A DNA stretch of 64,000 nt from Succinatimonas sp. UBA7265 (GCA_002473165.1 DKSD01000001.1:62409-126408); one strand, 5' to 3'; counted from the first letter of the stretch, positions 54,183 to 63,276 are shown. Program-made: numbers and translations. Notes: generated from the letters alone by a model not told the origin.

Positions 54183-54524
54183 TCAGAAGAACACCCAGGC
54201 AAAAAAGAGCACGATGAGCGCGCCCAGGATCACGGCCAGCAGATTTAAGACCGTGTTGACAATATCATGCTTCCGGCACAGCGCGGCTATATAGCGCTGG
54301 CGGTACAGGTAGGCGTTCTCCAGCGAGGAGTGCGAAAGGATCTCAAGGCCCAGCGGTACCTGATCCTCGCGGGCTTTGTCGAGCACGTTTTGCAGGTTCC
54401 TGTAAAGCCTCAGGCGTCTTGCGGGGCTCAAGGACTCGTTTTTTTGCAGATCTTCCAAATAGGCGTTGGGATCAAGCGAGTTGAGCAGCGCTCTGATATG
54501 ATCCTGGAAACTTAAGGTGCGCAC
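54183..54524 (-). CDS. small tail-anchored membrane protein
   Basis: 113 aa, not recognised. A charged helical cytosolic part (about 1-88; LQKNESLSPARRLRLYRNLQ) is followed by one C-terminal hydrophobic helix (TVLNLLAVILGALIVLFFAWVFF), so tail-anchored. GTG start with GGAG about 7 nt upstream. It precedes the 6S RNA on the same strand, the place of zapA in enterics, but shows no ZapA similarity. Confidence 0.7.
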   Translation of the reverse strand: MRTLSFQDHIRALLNSLDPNAYLEDLQKNESLSPARRLRLYRNLQNVLDKAREDQVPLGLEILSHSSLENAYLYRQRYIAALCRKHDIVNTVLNLLAVILGALIVLFFAWVFF

Positions 54525-54541
54525 GGTTATCTCCTGCCGCC

Positions 54542-54997
54542 ATGATAACGGACAATAAGATCATGACAATTCCTCAAAATGAACTCAAGACCGTAAAAGT
54601 GGCCGCGGCGGCCATCGTCTGCGGCGATCGCTTCCTGGCAGCCTGCCGCCCCGAGGGCAAGCGCTTTTCAGGACTTTGGGAATTCCCGGGCGGCAAACTT
54701 GAGACCGGGGAGAGCTTCGAGCAGGCCTGCGTGCGCGAGATCAAAGAGGAGCTTGCCTGTGACATCCAGCCTGAGGCTGAGCTTTTGGATATCAGCCATG
54801 ACTATGAGAATTTCCGCCTCTGCATGAGGATCTTCAAATGCCGCCTGTTAAACGGCACGTTCCCGCAGCTCATTATCGCCGAGCACCTGGGGCTTGTGTG
54901 GGTGAATGCAGATGAAGCGCGCGCTCTTGACTGGGTGCCTGCTGACAAAGAACGCCTGGATGCCGTGCTCGAGGCGTTAAAGCGCTCTCAGGCTTAA
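54542..54997 (+). CDS. MutT-like Nudix hydrolase
   Basis: 151-aa (deoxy)nucleotide pyrophosphohydrolase, probably sanitising oxidised dNTPs. Nudix box GGKLETGESFEQACVREIKEEL is complete, preceded by GLWEFPGG. Start is uncertain: ATG 54542 is only 17 bp from the divergent GTG and lacks a ribosome site, so ATG 54563 is equally likely. Confidence 0.88.
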   Translation: MITDNKIMTIPQNELKTVKVAAAAIVCGDRFLAACRPEGKRFSGLWEFPGGKLETGESFEQACVREIKEELACDIQPEAELLDISHDYENFRLCMRIFKCRLLNGTFPQLIIAEHLGLVWVNADEARALDWVPADKERLDAVLEALKRSQA

Positions 54998-55017
54998 AGC
55001 AGGCTTTGGCAGGACAA

Positions 55018-55052
55018 AAAACGGGAGACCCCATACAAGGCCTCCCGCATTT
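55018..55052. terminator. bidirectional terminator
   Basis: CGGGAGACC/GGCCTCCCG around CCATACAA, with A-run left and T-run right, between the Nudix gene and the converging Ala-rich gene. Confidence 0.85.
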
Positions 55053-55068
55053 TTGCAGATTTGATCCT

Positions 55069-55851
55069 TTAGCCTGTGATCTTCGAGCTCATGGTGCCGT
55101 TTTGCACCGCTTCGGCGCCTGAGGCAGTGCCTGCTGCGGTGTTGGCAGGCTGCTCTGCGGTATTCTGCGCCGCGGTGTTTGCCTGCTCCTGCTTCTTCTC
55201 ATCGGCCTTTTGAGTTTCGTCGGCCTGCTCGGTCTTCGCTGTAGTGCTGTCCGTCTGCTGCGCCTTCGGGGTCTCGGCTGCGGCCTTGTCCGTGCCGGTA
55301 GTCACCTGGGCGGCGCCGTTCTGGCTGCCCTCAACGGCGTTGGCGTAGGCGTTCTTGGCCAGCTCAAAGGCTTTTTTGGAGATCGTGACCTCATCCTCGC
55401 GCAGCGTCTTGTTGTTGATGACGGCGTTATAGGCCTTGTCCCGGGCGGCATCCTGCTGCTCCTGGAGTTTCTGCATGGCCAGCGCGGTCATCTTGTCATA
55501 GGCGCTTACCGAGCTCTGGCTGGCGCTGGAGTCGGCCCCTGAGAGCTTGTCCCTCAAGGAAGCGATGACGTCTGAGACATTCTGGGTCAGCTGCGCGCGT
55601 TTGGTGTCGGCGTCCGTTTCTTTGGATTCAGCGGCATTAGCGATCGCTGCGGCCGAGGTGTGGCGGTTGTCGGACTGCGTGTAATTCTTTTGGACGGTTC
55701 CGGCCTGCTCTTTGGCCTTTTCAACGGCTTCAGCCAAAGCCTGAGCCGTGGCGACAGCGGAGCCGCCGTTTGCCGGGGTGTTCAGCCCGGATTTCTGCGC
55801 CAGCTTGTTGGCGTAAACCGAGGCTGCGGTCATGGAATTGATGGTAAGCAT
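55069..55851 (-). CDS. Ala/Gln/Thr-rich protein of unknown function
   Basis: 260 aa, unrecognised. Residues 1-170 are helical and predicted coiled-coil-like (LAEAVEKAKEQAG, MQKLQEQQDAARDKAYNAVINN). Residues 175-260 are low complexity (Ala, Thr, Gln, Glu, Lys). There is no signal peptide; the start MLTINSMTAASVYANKL recalls flagellar or secreted coiled-coil proteins, but that is only a resemblance. A strong GGAGGG site precedes the ATG. Confidence 0.75.
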   Translation of the reverse strand: MLTINSMTAASVYANKLAQKSGLNTPANGGSAVATAQALAEAVEKAKEQAGTVQKNYTQSDNRHTSAAAIANAAESKETDADTKRAQLTQNVSDVIASLRDKLSGADSSASQSSVSAYDKMTALAMQKLQEQQDAARDKAYNAVINNKTLREDEVTISKKAFELAKNAYANAVEGSQNGAAQVTTGTDKAAAETPKAQQTDSTTAKTEQADETQKADEKKQEQANTAAQNTAEQPANTAAGTASGAEAVQNGTMSSKITG

Positions 55852-55963
55852 AAGATGCGCCCTCCTGTCCTTCTACTTACGTTAACGGCAAAGCTTCAGC
55901 GGAAATTTAGAAAATTTTAAAAAATTTTTCCAAGGAAAATGCGTGAACTGCGCTTTGCGGGCA

Positions 55964-55997
55964 AGAAAAAAGCGGAGCCGGTTTCCCGGCTCCGCCT
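55964..55997 (-). terminator. por operon terminator
   Basis: 10-bp stem GCGGAGCCGG/CCGGCTCCGC with a TTTC loop; six A on the left form the U-tract of the minus strand. Confidence 0.9.
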
Positions 55998-56019
55998 GAC
56001 TTACATGATTAAGAGAGGA

Positions 56020-57648
56020 TCAGATCTTCTCGGGGACCATCTTGATGTGGCCGCAAGGGCATTCCTGAGCGCAGACACCGCAGCCTTTGCAGTAGTCATA
56101 GTTGAACTCATAGCCTTTGCCCGGGCCAAGCTTGACGATCGCGTTGTCAGGGCACACGCCGTAGCAGTTGTCGCACTCCATGCAGTTGCCGCAGGAGAGG
56201 CAGCGGCGCGCTTCGAAGATCGCGTTCTCTTCGGTAAGGCCGTGCTGGACTTCGTCGAAAGTGGAAGTGCGGCGGGCAACTTCCAGCTCAGGACGGACGG
56301 TCTTGGGAGCATCGGAGTAGTACCAGGGGTGCATATCCTCGAACTTCGCATCCTCGTGCTTGGGCATCTTCTTGTAGACAGAGCCCTTGAGGTAGGCGTT
56401 GACGGCGCGGGCCGCGTTCTTGCCCATGCCGATGGCGTGGGTTACGGTGCGATCGCGGGTGGCGCAGTCGCCGGCGGCGAAGATCCCTTTGACCGTGGTC
56501 TCGAGGGTGGTCTCGTCAACGACGAGCGCGTCCTTCTCGAACTTCAGGCCCTGGACCTTGTCGATGGCGGCGGTGTCAACGTTCTGGCCTAAGGCCAGCA
56601 CGACAGCGTCGGCCGGGAGCTCTTCGAACTCGCCGGTGGGCTGGGGGTAGCCGTTGGCATCCAGAGCCATCTTCTCGATCTTCAGTTTGTCTTTTTCAGC
56701 GCCGGTGATGGTGGACAGCCACTTGACCTGCACGCCTTCTGCCAGTGCCGCATCCATTTCCTCAGCTGAAGCTCTCATCTTGTCGCGGTTGCGGCGGTAT
56801 ACGATGATGGGCTCTGCGCCGAAACGGCGGAGGGAACGGGCCACGTCAACGGCGGTGTTGCCGCCGCCGTACACGGCGACGCGGCGGGCGACTTTGATAT
56901 CGCCGGTCGTTTCGATCTGGCCTAACACCTTCAGGGCGTTGAGGATGTGGTTAGTATCGCCGCGCGGGATGTCGACGTTGGAGGAGATCGTGGCGCCGAG
57001 GCCGAGGATAACGGCGTCGTAACCGCCCTTCTTCTTTTCGCCTTCGATGTCTTCAATCTTGCGGCCGGTCTCGATGGTCACGCCCATGTCGGTGATGCGC
57101 TTGATCTCGGCGTCAAGGACGTTGCGGGGCAGACGGTACACCGGGATGCCGTAGCGCATCATGCCGCCGGCCTCTTTGGCCTGCTCAACGATGTGCACGG
57201 TGTGGCCGAAGCGGCGGAGATGATACGCGGCGGACAGGCCTGCAGGGCCGGCGCCGATGATCAGCACCTTTTTGCCGGTGTCGCGGGTCGGGCGCTTGAA
57301 AGCAAGCTTGTGCTCCAGGGCATAGTCGCCTAAGAAACGCTCGACGGAATTGATGCCGACGGACTCATCGAGGAAACCGCGGTTGCACTTGCCTTCGCAG
57401 GTGTGATAGCACACACGGCCCATGCAGGCAGGCAGAGGGTTCTCTTCGGTAAGGAGGCGCCATGCGGTCTCATAGTCGCCCTCGGCGGCGTAGTACAGCC
57501 ACTGCTGGATGTTCTCGCCGGCCGGGCACTGCTTGTTGCAGGGCGGAAGTTTGAATACGTTGACCGGGCGGTTCGTGCGCCATGAACCGGTGTGGTTCTC
57601 AAGCGAGGTCGCCGGATCCAGGGTTACAGCAAATGATTTTTTTAACAT
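56020..57648 (-). CDS. pyruvate oxidoreductase-linked flavoprotein with GltD-like and ferredoxin domains
   Basis: 542 aa. The N-terminal Cys-rich domain (C37, C41, C75, C80, C84, C88) resembles the 4Fe-4S part of GltD/DPYD-type proteins. FAD-binding GAGPAG is at 132-137, and a NAD(P)H Rossmann loop YGGGNTAVD follows with a basic YRRNR, favouring NADPH. The C-terminus has two 4Fe-4S motifs (CLSCGNCMECDNCYGVCP and CKGCGVCAQECP). It replaces the small ferredoxin delta subunit of Por enzymes and probably moves electrons between pyruvate and NADPH. GAGGAG precedes ATG; last gene of the por operon. Confidence 0.88.
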   Translation of the reverse strand: MLKKSFAVTLDPATSLENHTGSWRTNRPVNVFKLPPCNKQCPAGENIQQWLYYAAEGDYETAWRLLTEENPLPACMGRVCYHTCEGKCNRGFLDESVGINSVERFLGDYALEHKLAFKRPTRDTGKKVLIIGAGPAGLSAAYHLRRFGHTVHIVEQAKEAGGMMRYGIPVYRLPRNVLDAEIKRITDMGVTIETGRKIEDIEGEKKKGGYDAVILGLGATISSNVDIPRGDTNHILNALKVLGQIETTGDIKVARRVAVYGGGNTAVDVARSLRRFGAEPIIVYRRNRDKMRASAEEMDAALAEGVQVKWLSTITGAEKDKLKIEKMALDANGYPQPTGEFEELPADAVVLALGQNVDTAAIDKVQGLKFEKDALVVDETTLETTVKGIFAAGDCATRDRTVTHAIGMGKNAARAVNAYLKGSVYKKMPKHEDAKFEDMHPWYYSDAPKTVRPELEVARRTSTFDEVQHGLTEENAIFEARRCLSCGNCMECDNCYGVCPDNAIVKLGPGKGYEFNYDYCKGCGVCAQECPCGHIKMVPEKI

Positions 57649-57665
57649 TTTATCTAGCTCCTCTC

Positions 57666-58727
57666 TCAGATCGTCTCAGCGCGCTCGTAAGCCTGAATGG
57701 CGGCCGGAACAGCGACAGGATCGGTGCCCTCGAGCAGGCCGAAGTCCCTGATGTTCTGATCGCACATCGCCTGCAGCCTGGCCACGGTGTTCGGGTCGGC
57801 GTTCTTCTTGAGCAGGTGGGCGTAACGCCTCTGGATCTTGAGGAAGTTGGTGACCGGCTGCTTCTGGCGGATCTTGCGCACGGAAGTAACCTTGCCGTAC
57901 TCAGCCTCGAAGATCGGGTAGAAGCCGGTCTCGATGGCCAGGCGGGCAGCGGTGACGGTCACGTTGGAAGCGAGGCCCCAGCCCAGCGGGCAGGGCACCA
58001 GGATCTGGATGTAGCGGGCGCCGTGGAACGACATGGCTTTGGTCACCTTAGCCTCGAGATCGCGCAGATCGGCGACAGTGGCGGTGGCGACGTAAGGAAT
58101 GCCGTGAGCCATGGCGATCAGCGGGACGTCCTTGCCCTTGCCCCAGTCTGCGCCCGGCTTCTCACCAATAGGCATGGTGGTTGCGGTGCGGGCTGAAGGA
58201 GGGGTGGCGGACGAACGCTGCACGCCGGTGTTCATGTAAGCCTGGTTGTCGTAGCAGATGTAAAGCACATCGTCGTTGCGATCGAACATGCCGGAGAGGC
58301 AGCCCATGCCGATATCGGTGGTGCCGCCGTCGCCGCCCTGGGCGATCACGCGGGGAACGGAAGTCTCTCCTGCTTTCTGGGCGCGGATTTGCGCGGCGGC
58401 GGCGAGGCCTGAGCCTACAGCTGCGGCATTGCCGAACAGGGAGTGCATCCAGGGCAGGCGCCATGCTGATTCCGGATACGGGGTGGAGAACACCTCGAGG
58501 CAGCCGGTGGCGTTGACCACCATGATCTGGCCGCCGGTGGCACGCATGGCAGCGTCGATGGCGTAGCGGGCGCCTAAGGCTTCGCCGCAGCCCTGGCAGG
58601 CGCGGTGGCCGGAGGTCAGGCCGTTAGGACGGTCGACGGATGCCTGGATGGCGCGCATCGAAGGATTGAGCAGACGGTTGCCGACAGTGTTGGAACCGGT
58701 CTGGTAGAATTTGATTTTCTCTAACAT
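57666..58727 (-). CDS. porB: pyruvate:ferredoxin oxidoreductase beta subunit
   Basis: 353 aa, TPP-binding subunit. GHRACQGCGEALGARY at the N-terminus supplies cluster-proximal Cys, GQIMVVNATGCLE and GGDGGTTDIGMGCLSG the diphosphate/Mg motif (GDG...), then YDNQAYMNTG. AGGAGA upstream of ATG. Part of porGAB plus the flavoprotein. Confidence 0.93.
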   Translation of the reverse strand: MLEKIKFYQTGSNTVGNRLLNPSMRAIQASVDRPNGLTSGHRACQGCGEALGARYAIDAAMRATGGQIMVVNATGCLEVFSTPYPESAWRLPWMHSLFGNAAAVGSGLAAAAQIRAQKAGETSVPRVIAQGGDGGTTDIGMGCLSGMFDRNDDVLYICYDNQAYMNTGVQRSSATPPSARTATTMPIGEKPGADWGKGKDVPLIAMAHGIPYVATATVADLRDLEAKVTKAMSFHGARYIQILVPCPLGWGLASNVTVTAARLAIETGFYPIFEAEYGKVTSVRKIRQKQPVTNFLKIQRRYAHLLKKNADPNTVARLQAMCDQNIRDFGLLEGTDPVAVPAAIQAYERAETI

Positions 58728-58751
58728 TTCTATTCTTCTCCTGACACGCGG

Positions 58752-59996
58752 TTAATTAACGGAAGCCTTAAGCTGGCTGTCAGAGAGCGGACCCTCAGGG
58801 AAAGTCACGCCTTCGCCGTCTTTGGTGTAGCTGTTCAGAACGCGGCTGTCGATATCGAACCAGGTCATCTCGTCCTTGAACTTGCCGTCGAGAGCGGCTT
58901 TGACAATACCGTTGATGGTGGTGCCGAAGATGGCGCGGCCGCCTAATCCGGCGATCGCGGTCTTGACCTCGCAGGAGGTGCCTTCCATGGCGCGCTTGAC
59001 CTCAGGGCAGATGATCCCGCGGCCGCCGAAGGAGAACGCTCTCTCAACGCACACGACGAGCTTGGTGTCGCCGATGGCTTTGCGCAGAGCCTCGTACGGG
59101 AACGGACGGAACGCCTTGAGGGAGATGATGCCGACCTTGATGCCGGCCTTTCTCATGCGATCGACTTCGTCTTTGGCGGTGCCGACGGTCGAGCCCATGA
59201 TGATGAGTTTGATGTCAGCGTCGTCGCACTTGTAGCAGTCGAGCAGGCCGCCGGAGTGGTGGCCGGTGATCTTGCGGTACTCTTCGGTGACGGACTCGAT
59301 CACGTGGACAGCCTTGGCCATCTTGCGCTGCTGGAGGAAGCGGACTTCGGTGAAGGCCTCAGGGCCGACCATGGAACCTAAGGAAACAGGATCCTTCGGG
59401 GTGAGGTACTCGCGAGGCTCGTACTCAGGCAGGAAAGCGTCAACCTGTTCCTGGGTCGGAAGCTCAAGGCGCTCGAAAGCGTGGGTCAGCACGAAGCCGT
59501 CCATGCAGACCATGACCGGCAGGCCGACGGTTTCGGCGATCTTAAAGGCCATGATGTGGGTGTCCAGGGCATCCTGGTTGGACTCGCAGAAGAGCTGCAG
59601 CCAGCCGGAATCGCGCTGAGAGAGGGAATCGGAATGGTCGTTCCAAATGTTGATCGGGCCGCCGATGGCGCGGGAGGCCACGGTCATCACGATGGGCAGG
59701 CCCAGGCCTGAGGCATTGTAAATGCCTTCAGTCATGAAGAGCAGGCCCTGTGAAGCGGTTGCGGTGTAAGTGCGCAGGCCGCCTGCCGACGAACCGATGG
59801 AAACGGAGATTGCGGCAAACTCGGACTCGACGTTCAAGTAGTCGCAGTTCTTTAAGGCGCCGCCTTTGACGAACTTGCCCAGGTTCTCCACGATGTGGGT
59901 CTGCGGGCTGATCGGGTAAGCGCAAACAACGCCAGGGTGGCAAAGGGCAACGGCCTTTGCGACGCCTAAGGATCCTTCAATCTGCTCAGTTGACAT
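58752..59996 (-). CDS. porA: pyruvate:ferredoxin oxidoreductase alpha subunit
   Basis: 414 aa, substrate and pyrimidine-binding subunit. Visible are AYPISPQT (pyruvate/TPP pocket), ESEFAAISVSIGSSAGGLRTYTATASQGL, and SFGGRGIICPEV near the C-terminus. ATG overlaps the porG stop by one base (TAATG), with AAGGAAGG upstream. Confidence 0.94.
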   Translation of the reverse strand: MSTEQIEGSLGVAKAVALCHPGVVCAYPISPQTHIVENLGKFVKGGALKNCDYLNVESEFAAISVSIGSSAGGLRTYTATASQGLLFMTEGIYNASGLGLPIVMTVASRAIGGPINIWNDHSDSLSQRDSGWLQLFCESNQDALDTHIMAFKIAETVGLPVMVCMDGFVLTHAFERLELPTQEQVDAFLPEYEPREYLTPKDPVSLGSMVGPEAFTEVRFLQQRKMAKAVHVIESVTEEYRKITGHHSGGLLDCYKCDDADIKLIIMGSTVGTAKDEVDRMRKAGIKVGIISLKAFRPFPYEALRKAIGDTKLVVCVERAFSFGGRGIICPEVKRAMEGTSCEVKTAIAGLGGRAIFGTTINGIVKAALDGKFKDEMTWFDIDSRVLNSYTKDGEGVTFPEGPLSDSQLKASVN

Positions 59997-60568
59997 TATT
60001 TGCCTTCCTTCATTTGTTCTTTGAGGTAGTTGTAAGAAAGCGCGGCAGCCTCAGCATTGGCATCGCCGACTTTGCCCGGATAACGGGTCTGGAACGACTT
60101 CTGAACGGACTCAAGTTTGAGCACGCCGGTGGCGGCGGCCAGCGAAGCCAGCATCGGGGCGCCCGGTTTGTTCATCTTCATGGCTTTGATGGCGAAGTCA
60201 GTGGCCGGCACGGTCAGCACGTGGCCTTTCGGCAGTTTCTTGCACAGCTCGGGGACGACCTGCTCGGGCGCCTCGGCGGTGTTGATGATGGCGTAGCCTT
60301 TAGGGCTTAAGCCTGAGAAGACGTCAACGACGCTCAGCAGGGTGCGGTCCTGAACCAGGACAACGTCCGGCTCCTGAATCGGCTCGTGAGTGCGAACTTC
60401 CTGATCGTCGATTCTGGCGTAGGCGACCACAGGGGCGCCGGTACGCTCTGAACCGAAGCTGGGGAAAGCCTGTGCAAAGTGGCCCTCCAGGAATGCAGAC
60501 AGCGACAGCATCTCAGCTGTGGTGACTGCACCCTGGCCTCCGCGGCCGTGTAATCTGATCTGAAGCAA
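59996..60568 (-). CDS. porG: pyruvate:ferredoxin oxidoreductase gamma subunit
   Basis: 190 aa. The family start IRLHGRGGQGAVTTAEMLS and FPSFGSERTGAPV are clear. The start codon is TTG with AAAGGAG upstream. First gene of the operon, which acts in oxidative decarboxylation of pyruvate to acetyl-CoA under anaerobic conditions. Confidence 0.94.
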   Translation of the reverse strand: MLQIRLHGRGGQGAVTTAEMLSLSAFLEGHFAQAFPSFGSERTGAPVVAYARIDDQEVRTHEPIQEPDVVLVQDRTLLSVVDVFSGLSPKGYAIINTAEAPEQVVPELCKKLPKGHVLTVPATDFAIKAMKMNKPGAPMLASLAAATGVLKLESVQKSFQTRYPGKVGDANAEAAALSYNYLKEQMKEGK

Positions 60569-60986
60569 AGTCAGCTCCTTTCGTTTGCAAATGTAGTTAA
60601 GTGGCGGGACACACCGTGCCTCGCGTCCACACGCAGATTTTAGTTTTCACGCCCAAAAGCTCAAATTTTTGAAAACAGTACAAAATACGGAATATTAAAG
60701 CGCAAAGCTTTGCTAATAATCTGATCTTAAAAATATAAAGCTTCGTGACATTTCAAAATAACCGTGAGACCATTTTTTCAAAAGAAAATTTTAAAGCTAT
60801 TTTTCACACGCATATATTAAATATTTGTTTATGAAAAATATGAGTCTGTTTTTGAAAGCAAGCGCTTAGAGAGGTGTTTTATGCGGGTAACTGTCCTTAT
60901 GAAAAAATGAAACCGCTCATAAAAATGAAAATTCTGTAGTATTATTAAAAGTGCTTTATTAAGTTAGTTTACAAATAGGCCCCAAA
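60569..60986. other. divergent region por operon / ROK gene
   Basis: AT-rich, no gene. It has a perfect 12-bp palindrome GCAAAGCTTTGC (60702-60713), AAGCGCTT near 60862, and a TATTAT that may be the -10 of the ROK gene. The por promoter is not clear by eye. Confidence 0.5.
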
Positions 60987-62009
60987 ATGCAGGACAGGTC
61001 ACATTCCAATACCTTGATCAGCCACCAAATCCGCGAGCACAACATTTTTATGGTGCGAGAGGCGCTGCATAAAGAGCAGATCGCCACGGTGTCAAGGCTT
61101 AAGGAACTTACGGGGCTGTCAGTGGTGACGCTCAACAAGATCATCTCCGAGCTGTGCGAGAGCGGGGAGATCTACGAAGGATCGCCGACTTCGGTACAGG
61201 GCGGAAGGCCGGCTTCTACATACTGCTTCAACCCTAATTTCGAGCTTATTTTGATCCTTACCTGCTATCAGCGCGGCGGCAACGAGTATGTAGGCTATTC
61301 CGTCCACGATCTCTTCGGCGAGTGCATAGAAAGGCGCGAAGAACTGCTTTCAGGAGCTGACGGCATCCACACGGACGAATTCTCTATCGGCATAGAGCGC
61401 TACCTGGAAAACTATCCGAAGATCGCGATCATCGGCTTTTCCATGCCATCTGACAGCGTGGGCGGCCGGGTGGGATCGGCCATCCGCCACGATCCGCAGT
61501 CAAAACGCCTTTCCCGCCACCTTGAGACCCGTTTCAAAGTGCCGGTGTTTTTTGAAACCGACATCAACGCCGCGGCTTTGGGCTGCTACAAGCGGGTCGG
61601 GGATCAGGAATGCGTGGCCGGCCTCGTGCTCGTGCCCGGCCGCGCTCCGGCCTGCGGGTTTTGCTACGCAGGGCAGCTTATAAAGGGCAAGGACGGCATG
61701 GCAGGCGAGGTGCGCTATTTTCCTATGTATAACGATCAGGGAGTGCTTCCCTTGGAGAAAATGCAGGCCGATGATCTTGCTGTGCGCACGCTGAGGGCGG
61801 TGATGTGCGTGATGAACCCCGGCTACATGGCGGTATACACCGAGAGTCTGAAGCCGGGGCTTTTTGAAAGGTTCAAGCGCTCGCTGCCCACCCAGGCCGA
61901 AGCGGCGCTCGTCCCCCGGATTGAAGTCTCAGACCGCATCCGCGAGGACATTGTCTCCGGCATGCTCTCGCTCTCGCTGCAAAAGCTCAACGACGTGCGT
62001 TCTCGCTGA
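60987..62009 (+). CDS. ROK family transcriptional regulator
   Basis: 340 aa. The N-terminal winged HTH covers about residues 15-75 (TVSRLKELTGLSVVTLNKIISEL), followed by a ROK fold. It lacks a convincing sugar-kinase ATP loop and the CxCGxxGC zinc motif, so it is a regulator and a degenerate one. Relatives (Mlc, NagC) control sugar genes. Divergent from por, which it might regulate (inference). The ribosome site is weak. Confidence 0.8.
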   Translation: MQDRSHSNTLISHQIREHNIFMVREALHKEQIATVSRLKELTGLSVVTLNKIISELCESGEIYEGSPTSVQGGRPASTYCFNPNFELILILTCYQRGGNEYVGYSVHDLFGECIERREELLSGADGIHTDEFSIGIERYLENYPKIAIIGFSMPSDSVGGRVGSAIRHDPQSKRLSRHLETRFKVPVFFETDINAAALGCYKRVGDQECVAGLVLVPGRAPACGFCYAGQLIKGKDGMAGEVRYFPMYNDQGVLPLEKMQADDLAVRTLRAVMCVMNPGYMAVYTESLKPGLFERFKRSLPTQAEAALVPRIEVSDRIREDIVSGMLSLSLQKLNDVRSR

Positions 62010-62138
62010 TCCCAAAACGGCCGCAAAGATCCTGCGCACAGCGGCAAACTCAGCAGGATCTCATGAAGAACTGGTCTTACCGGCAGGATAATACGGTTAT
62101 TTTTTTTGCTTTGGCGTAAAAGACTGCAAAATCCACTA

Positions 62139-62205
62139 TATAATGATCCCCAAAATAATTTTCCCCGACGGTAACGGAAATTAAAAACATCAGCGTTTGA
62201 TGTTT
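62139..62205 (+). promoter_or_regulatory. promoter -10 and autoregulatory palindrome of the WYL gene
   Basis: TATAAT at 62139-62144 has no clear -35. A 21-bp dyad AAACATCA-N5-TGATGTTT lies at 62185-62205, 57 bp before the ATG, with outer CGGT/ACCG arms. It is a candidate operator for the WYL protein. Confidence 0.5.
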
Positions 62206-62262
62206 AACCGTGATCCGGAAGTCTGATTAAAGTTTAAAAATTTACCTAAATAAGGATTTGAT

Positions 62263-63240
62263 ATGGCAGAAGATAAAGCCTTGGAAGAAACCAAGACCGA
62301 GCCTACCGGCAACAAATGGAACCAGTCCCGCCGCCTCGAGTTCATAGATTTTCGCCTGGCGATCGACGGCAAGATCAACCGCAAGGATCTGGTGAATTTC
62401 TTCAGCATCAGTGTCCCGCAGGCTTCGCTGGATCTTTCCAAATACCACGCCATGGTCGAGGCTTCCAATCCTCCGCGCCGCAACCTCGTTTATGACCGCC
62501 ATCTGAAGGTTTACCTCAAGACCGACGATTTCAAGCCGCTCTTCCCTAAGATCAGCGCCCCGCAGAACTATTTAAACGATCTGCTGCAGTGCGCCCAGGG
62601 CGAGCTGGCCGACAGCCGCAATTTCTTCGGCTTTATCCCGACCGTGGGCATGGCCTGCTTTACGCCGCCGCGCCGCCATTTCTCCAGCGAAGTGCTCTAT
62701 AACATCCTTGAGGCCATCCGCACCCGCCGTGCCGTGCACATTAATTACATGTCGGTGCGCGATGCCGGCAACGTTGACCGGCTTGTGGCTCCGCACGGCC
62801 TGGCTTATGACGGCATGCGCTGGCACGTGCGCGCTTACTGCTATGATGTCCACGCCTTCCGCGACTACGTGCTCTCCCGCATCGTCAAGTGCGCGGTGCC
62901 GCAGACCCCGGCTCCCAACGATCGTTTCCCGGATCCGCTGGGCAACGGCTTCAAGGAAGTCGGCACTTCCAACCGCGATGACTCCGACTGGAACGATCTT
63001 GTCGATCTGGTTCTCAAAGCCAACCCTGAACTGCCTGCCGAAGCCCGCCGCGCCATCGAGTACGATTACGGCATGCCCAAGAACGGCACAGTGGTTTACA
63101 CCTGCCGCCGCGCGCTGCTGTTCTATGCGCTCAATTATCTGCGCCTGAACCCAGAGGACAAGGTTCTGCCGCCGATGGAGCGCCAGCTGGCTTTGGAAAA
63201 CGAAGCTGAAGTTTACCGCCGCGTTGCAGGCGGCCACTGA
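62263..63240 (+). CDS. WYL-domain regulator of the BrxR/CapW type
   Basis: 325 aa. N-terminal winged HTH (RRLEFIDFRLAIDGKINRKDLVNFFSIS...ASLDLSKY), then the linker NLVYDRHLKVYLKT and FKPLFPK. A WYL domain follows (INYMSV, APHGLAYDGMRWHVRAYC) and a C-terminal WCX-like dimerisation part. The N-terminal layout is that of BrxR/CapW regulators, which control BREX, CBASS and other phage defences. No defence gene is adjacent apart from the Rpn-type nuclease. AAGGA lies 6 nt before ATG. Confidence 0.85.
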   Translation: MAEDKALEETKTEPTGNKWNQSRRLEFIDFRLAIDGKINRKDLVNFFSISVPQASLDLSKYHAMVEASNPPRRNLVYDRHLKVYLKTDDFKPLFPKISAPQNYLNDLLQCAQGELADSRNFFGFIPTVGMACFTPPRRHFSSEVLYNILEAIRTRRAVHINYMSVRDAGNVDRLVAPHGLAYDGMRWHVRAYCYDVHAFRDYVLSRIVKCAVPQTPAPNDRFPDPLGNGFKEVGTSNRDDSDWNDLVDLVLKANPELPAEARRAIEYDYGMPKNGTVVYTCRRALLFYALNYLRLNPEDKVLPPMERQLALENEAEVYRRVAGGH

Positions 63241-63248
63241 TCCCGCAC

Positions 63249-63276
63249 CCGGGCGCCTTCAGGGCGCCCGGTCTTT
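63249..63276 (+). terminator. terminator of the WYL gene
   Basis: CCGGGCGCC/GGCGCCCGG with a 5-nt loop and TCTTTT tail. Confidence 0.85.
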
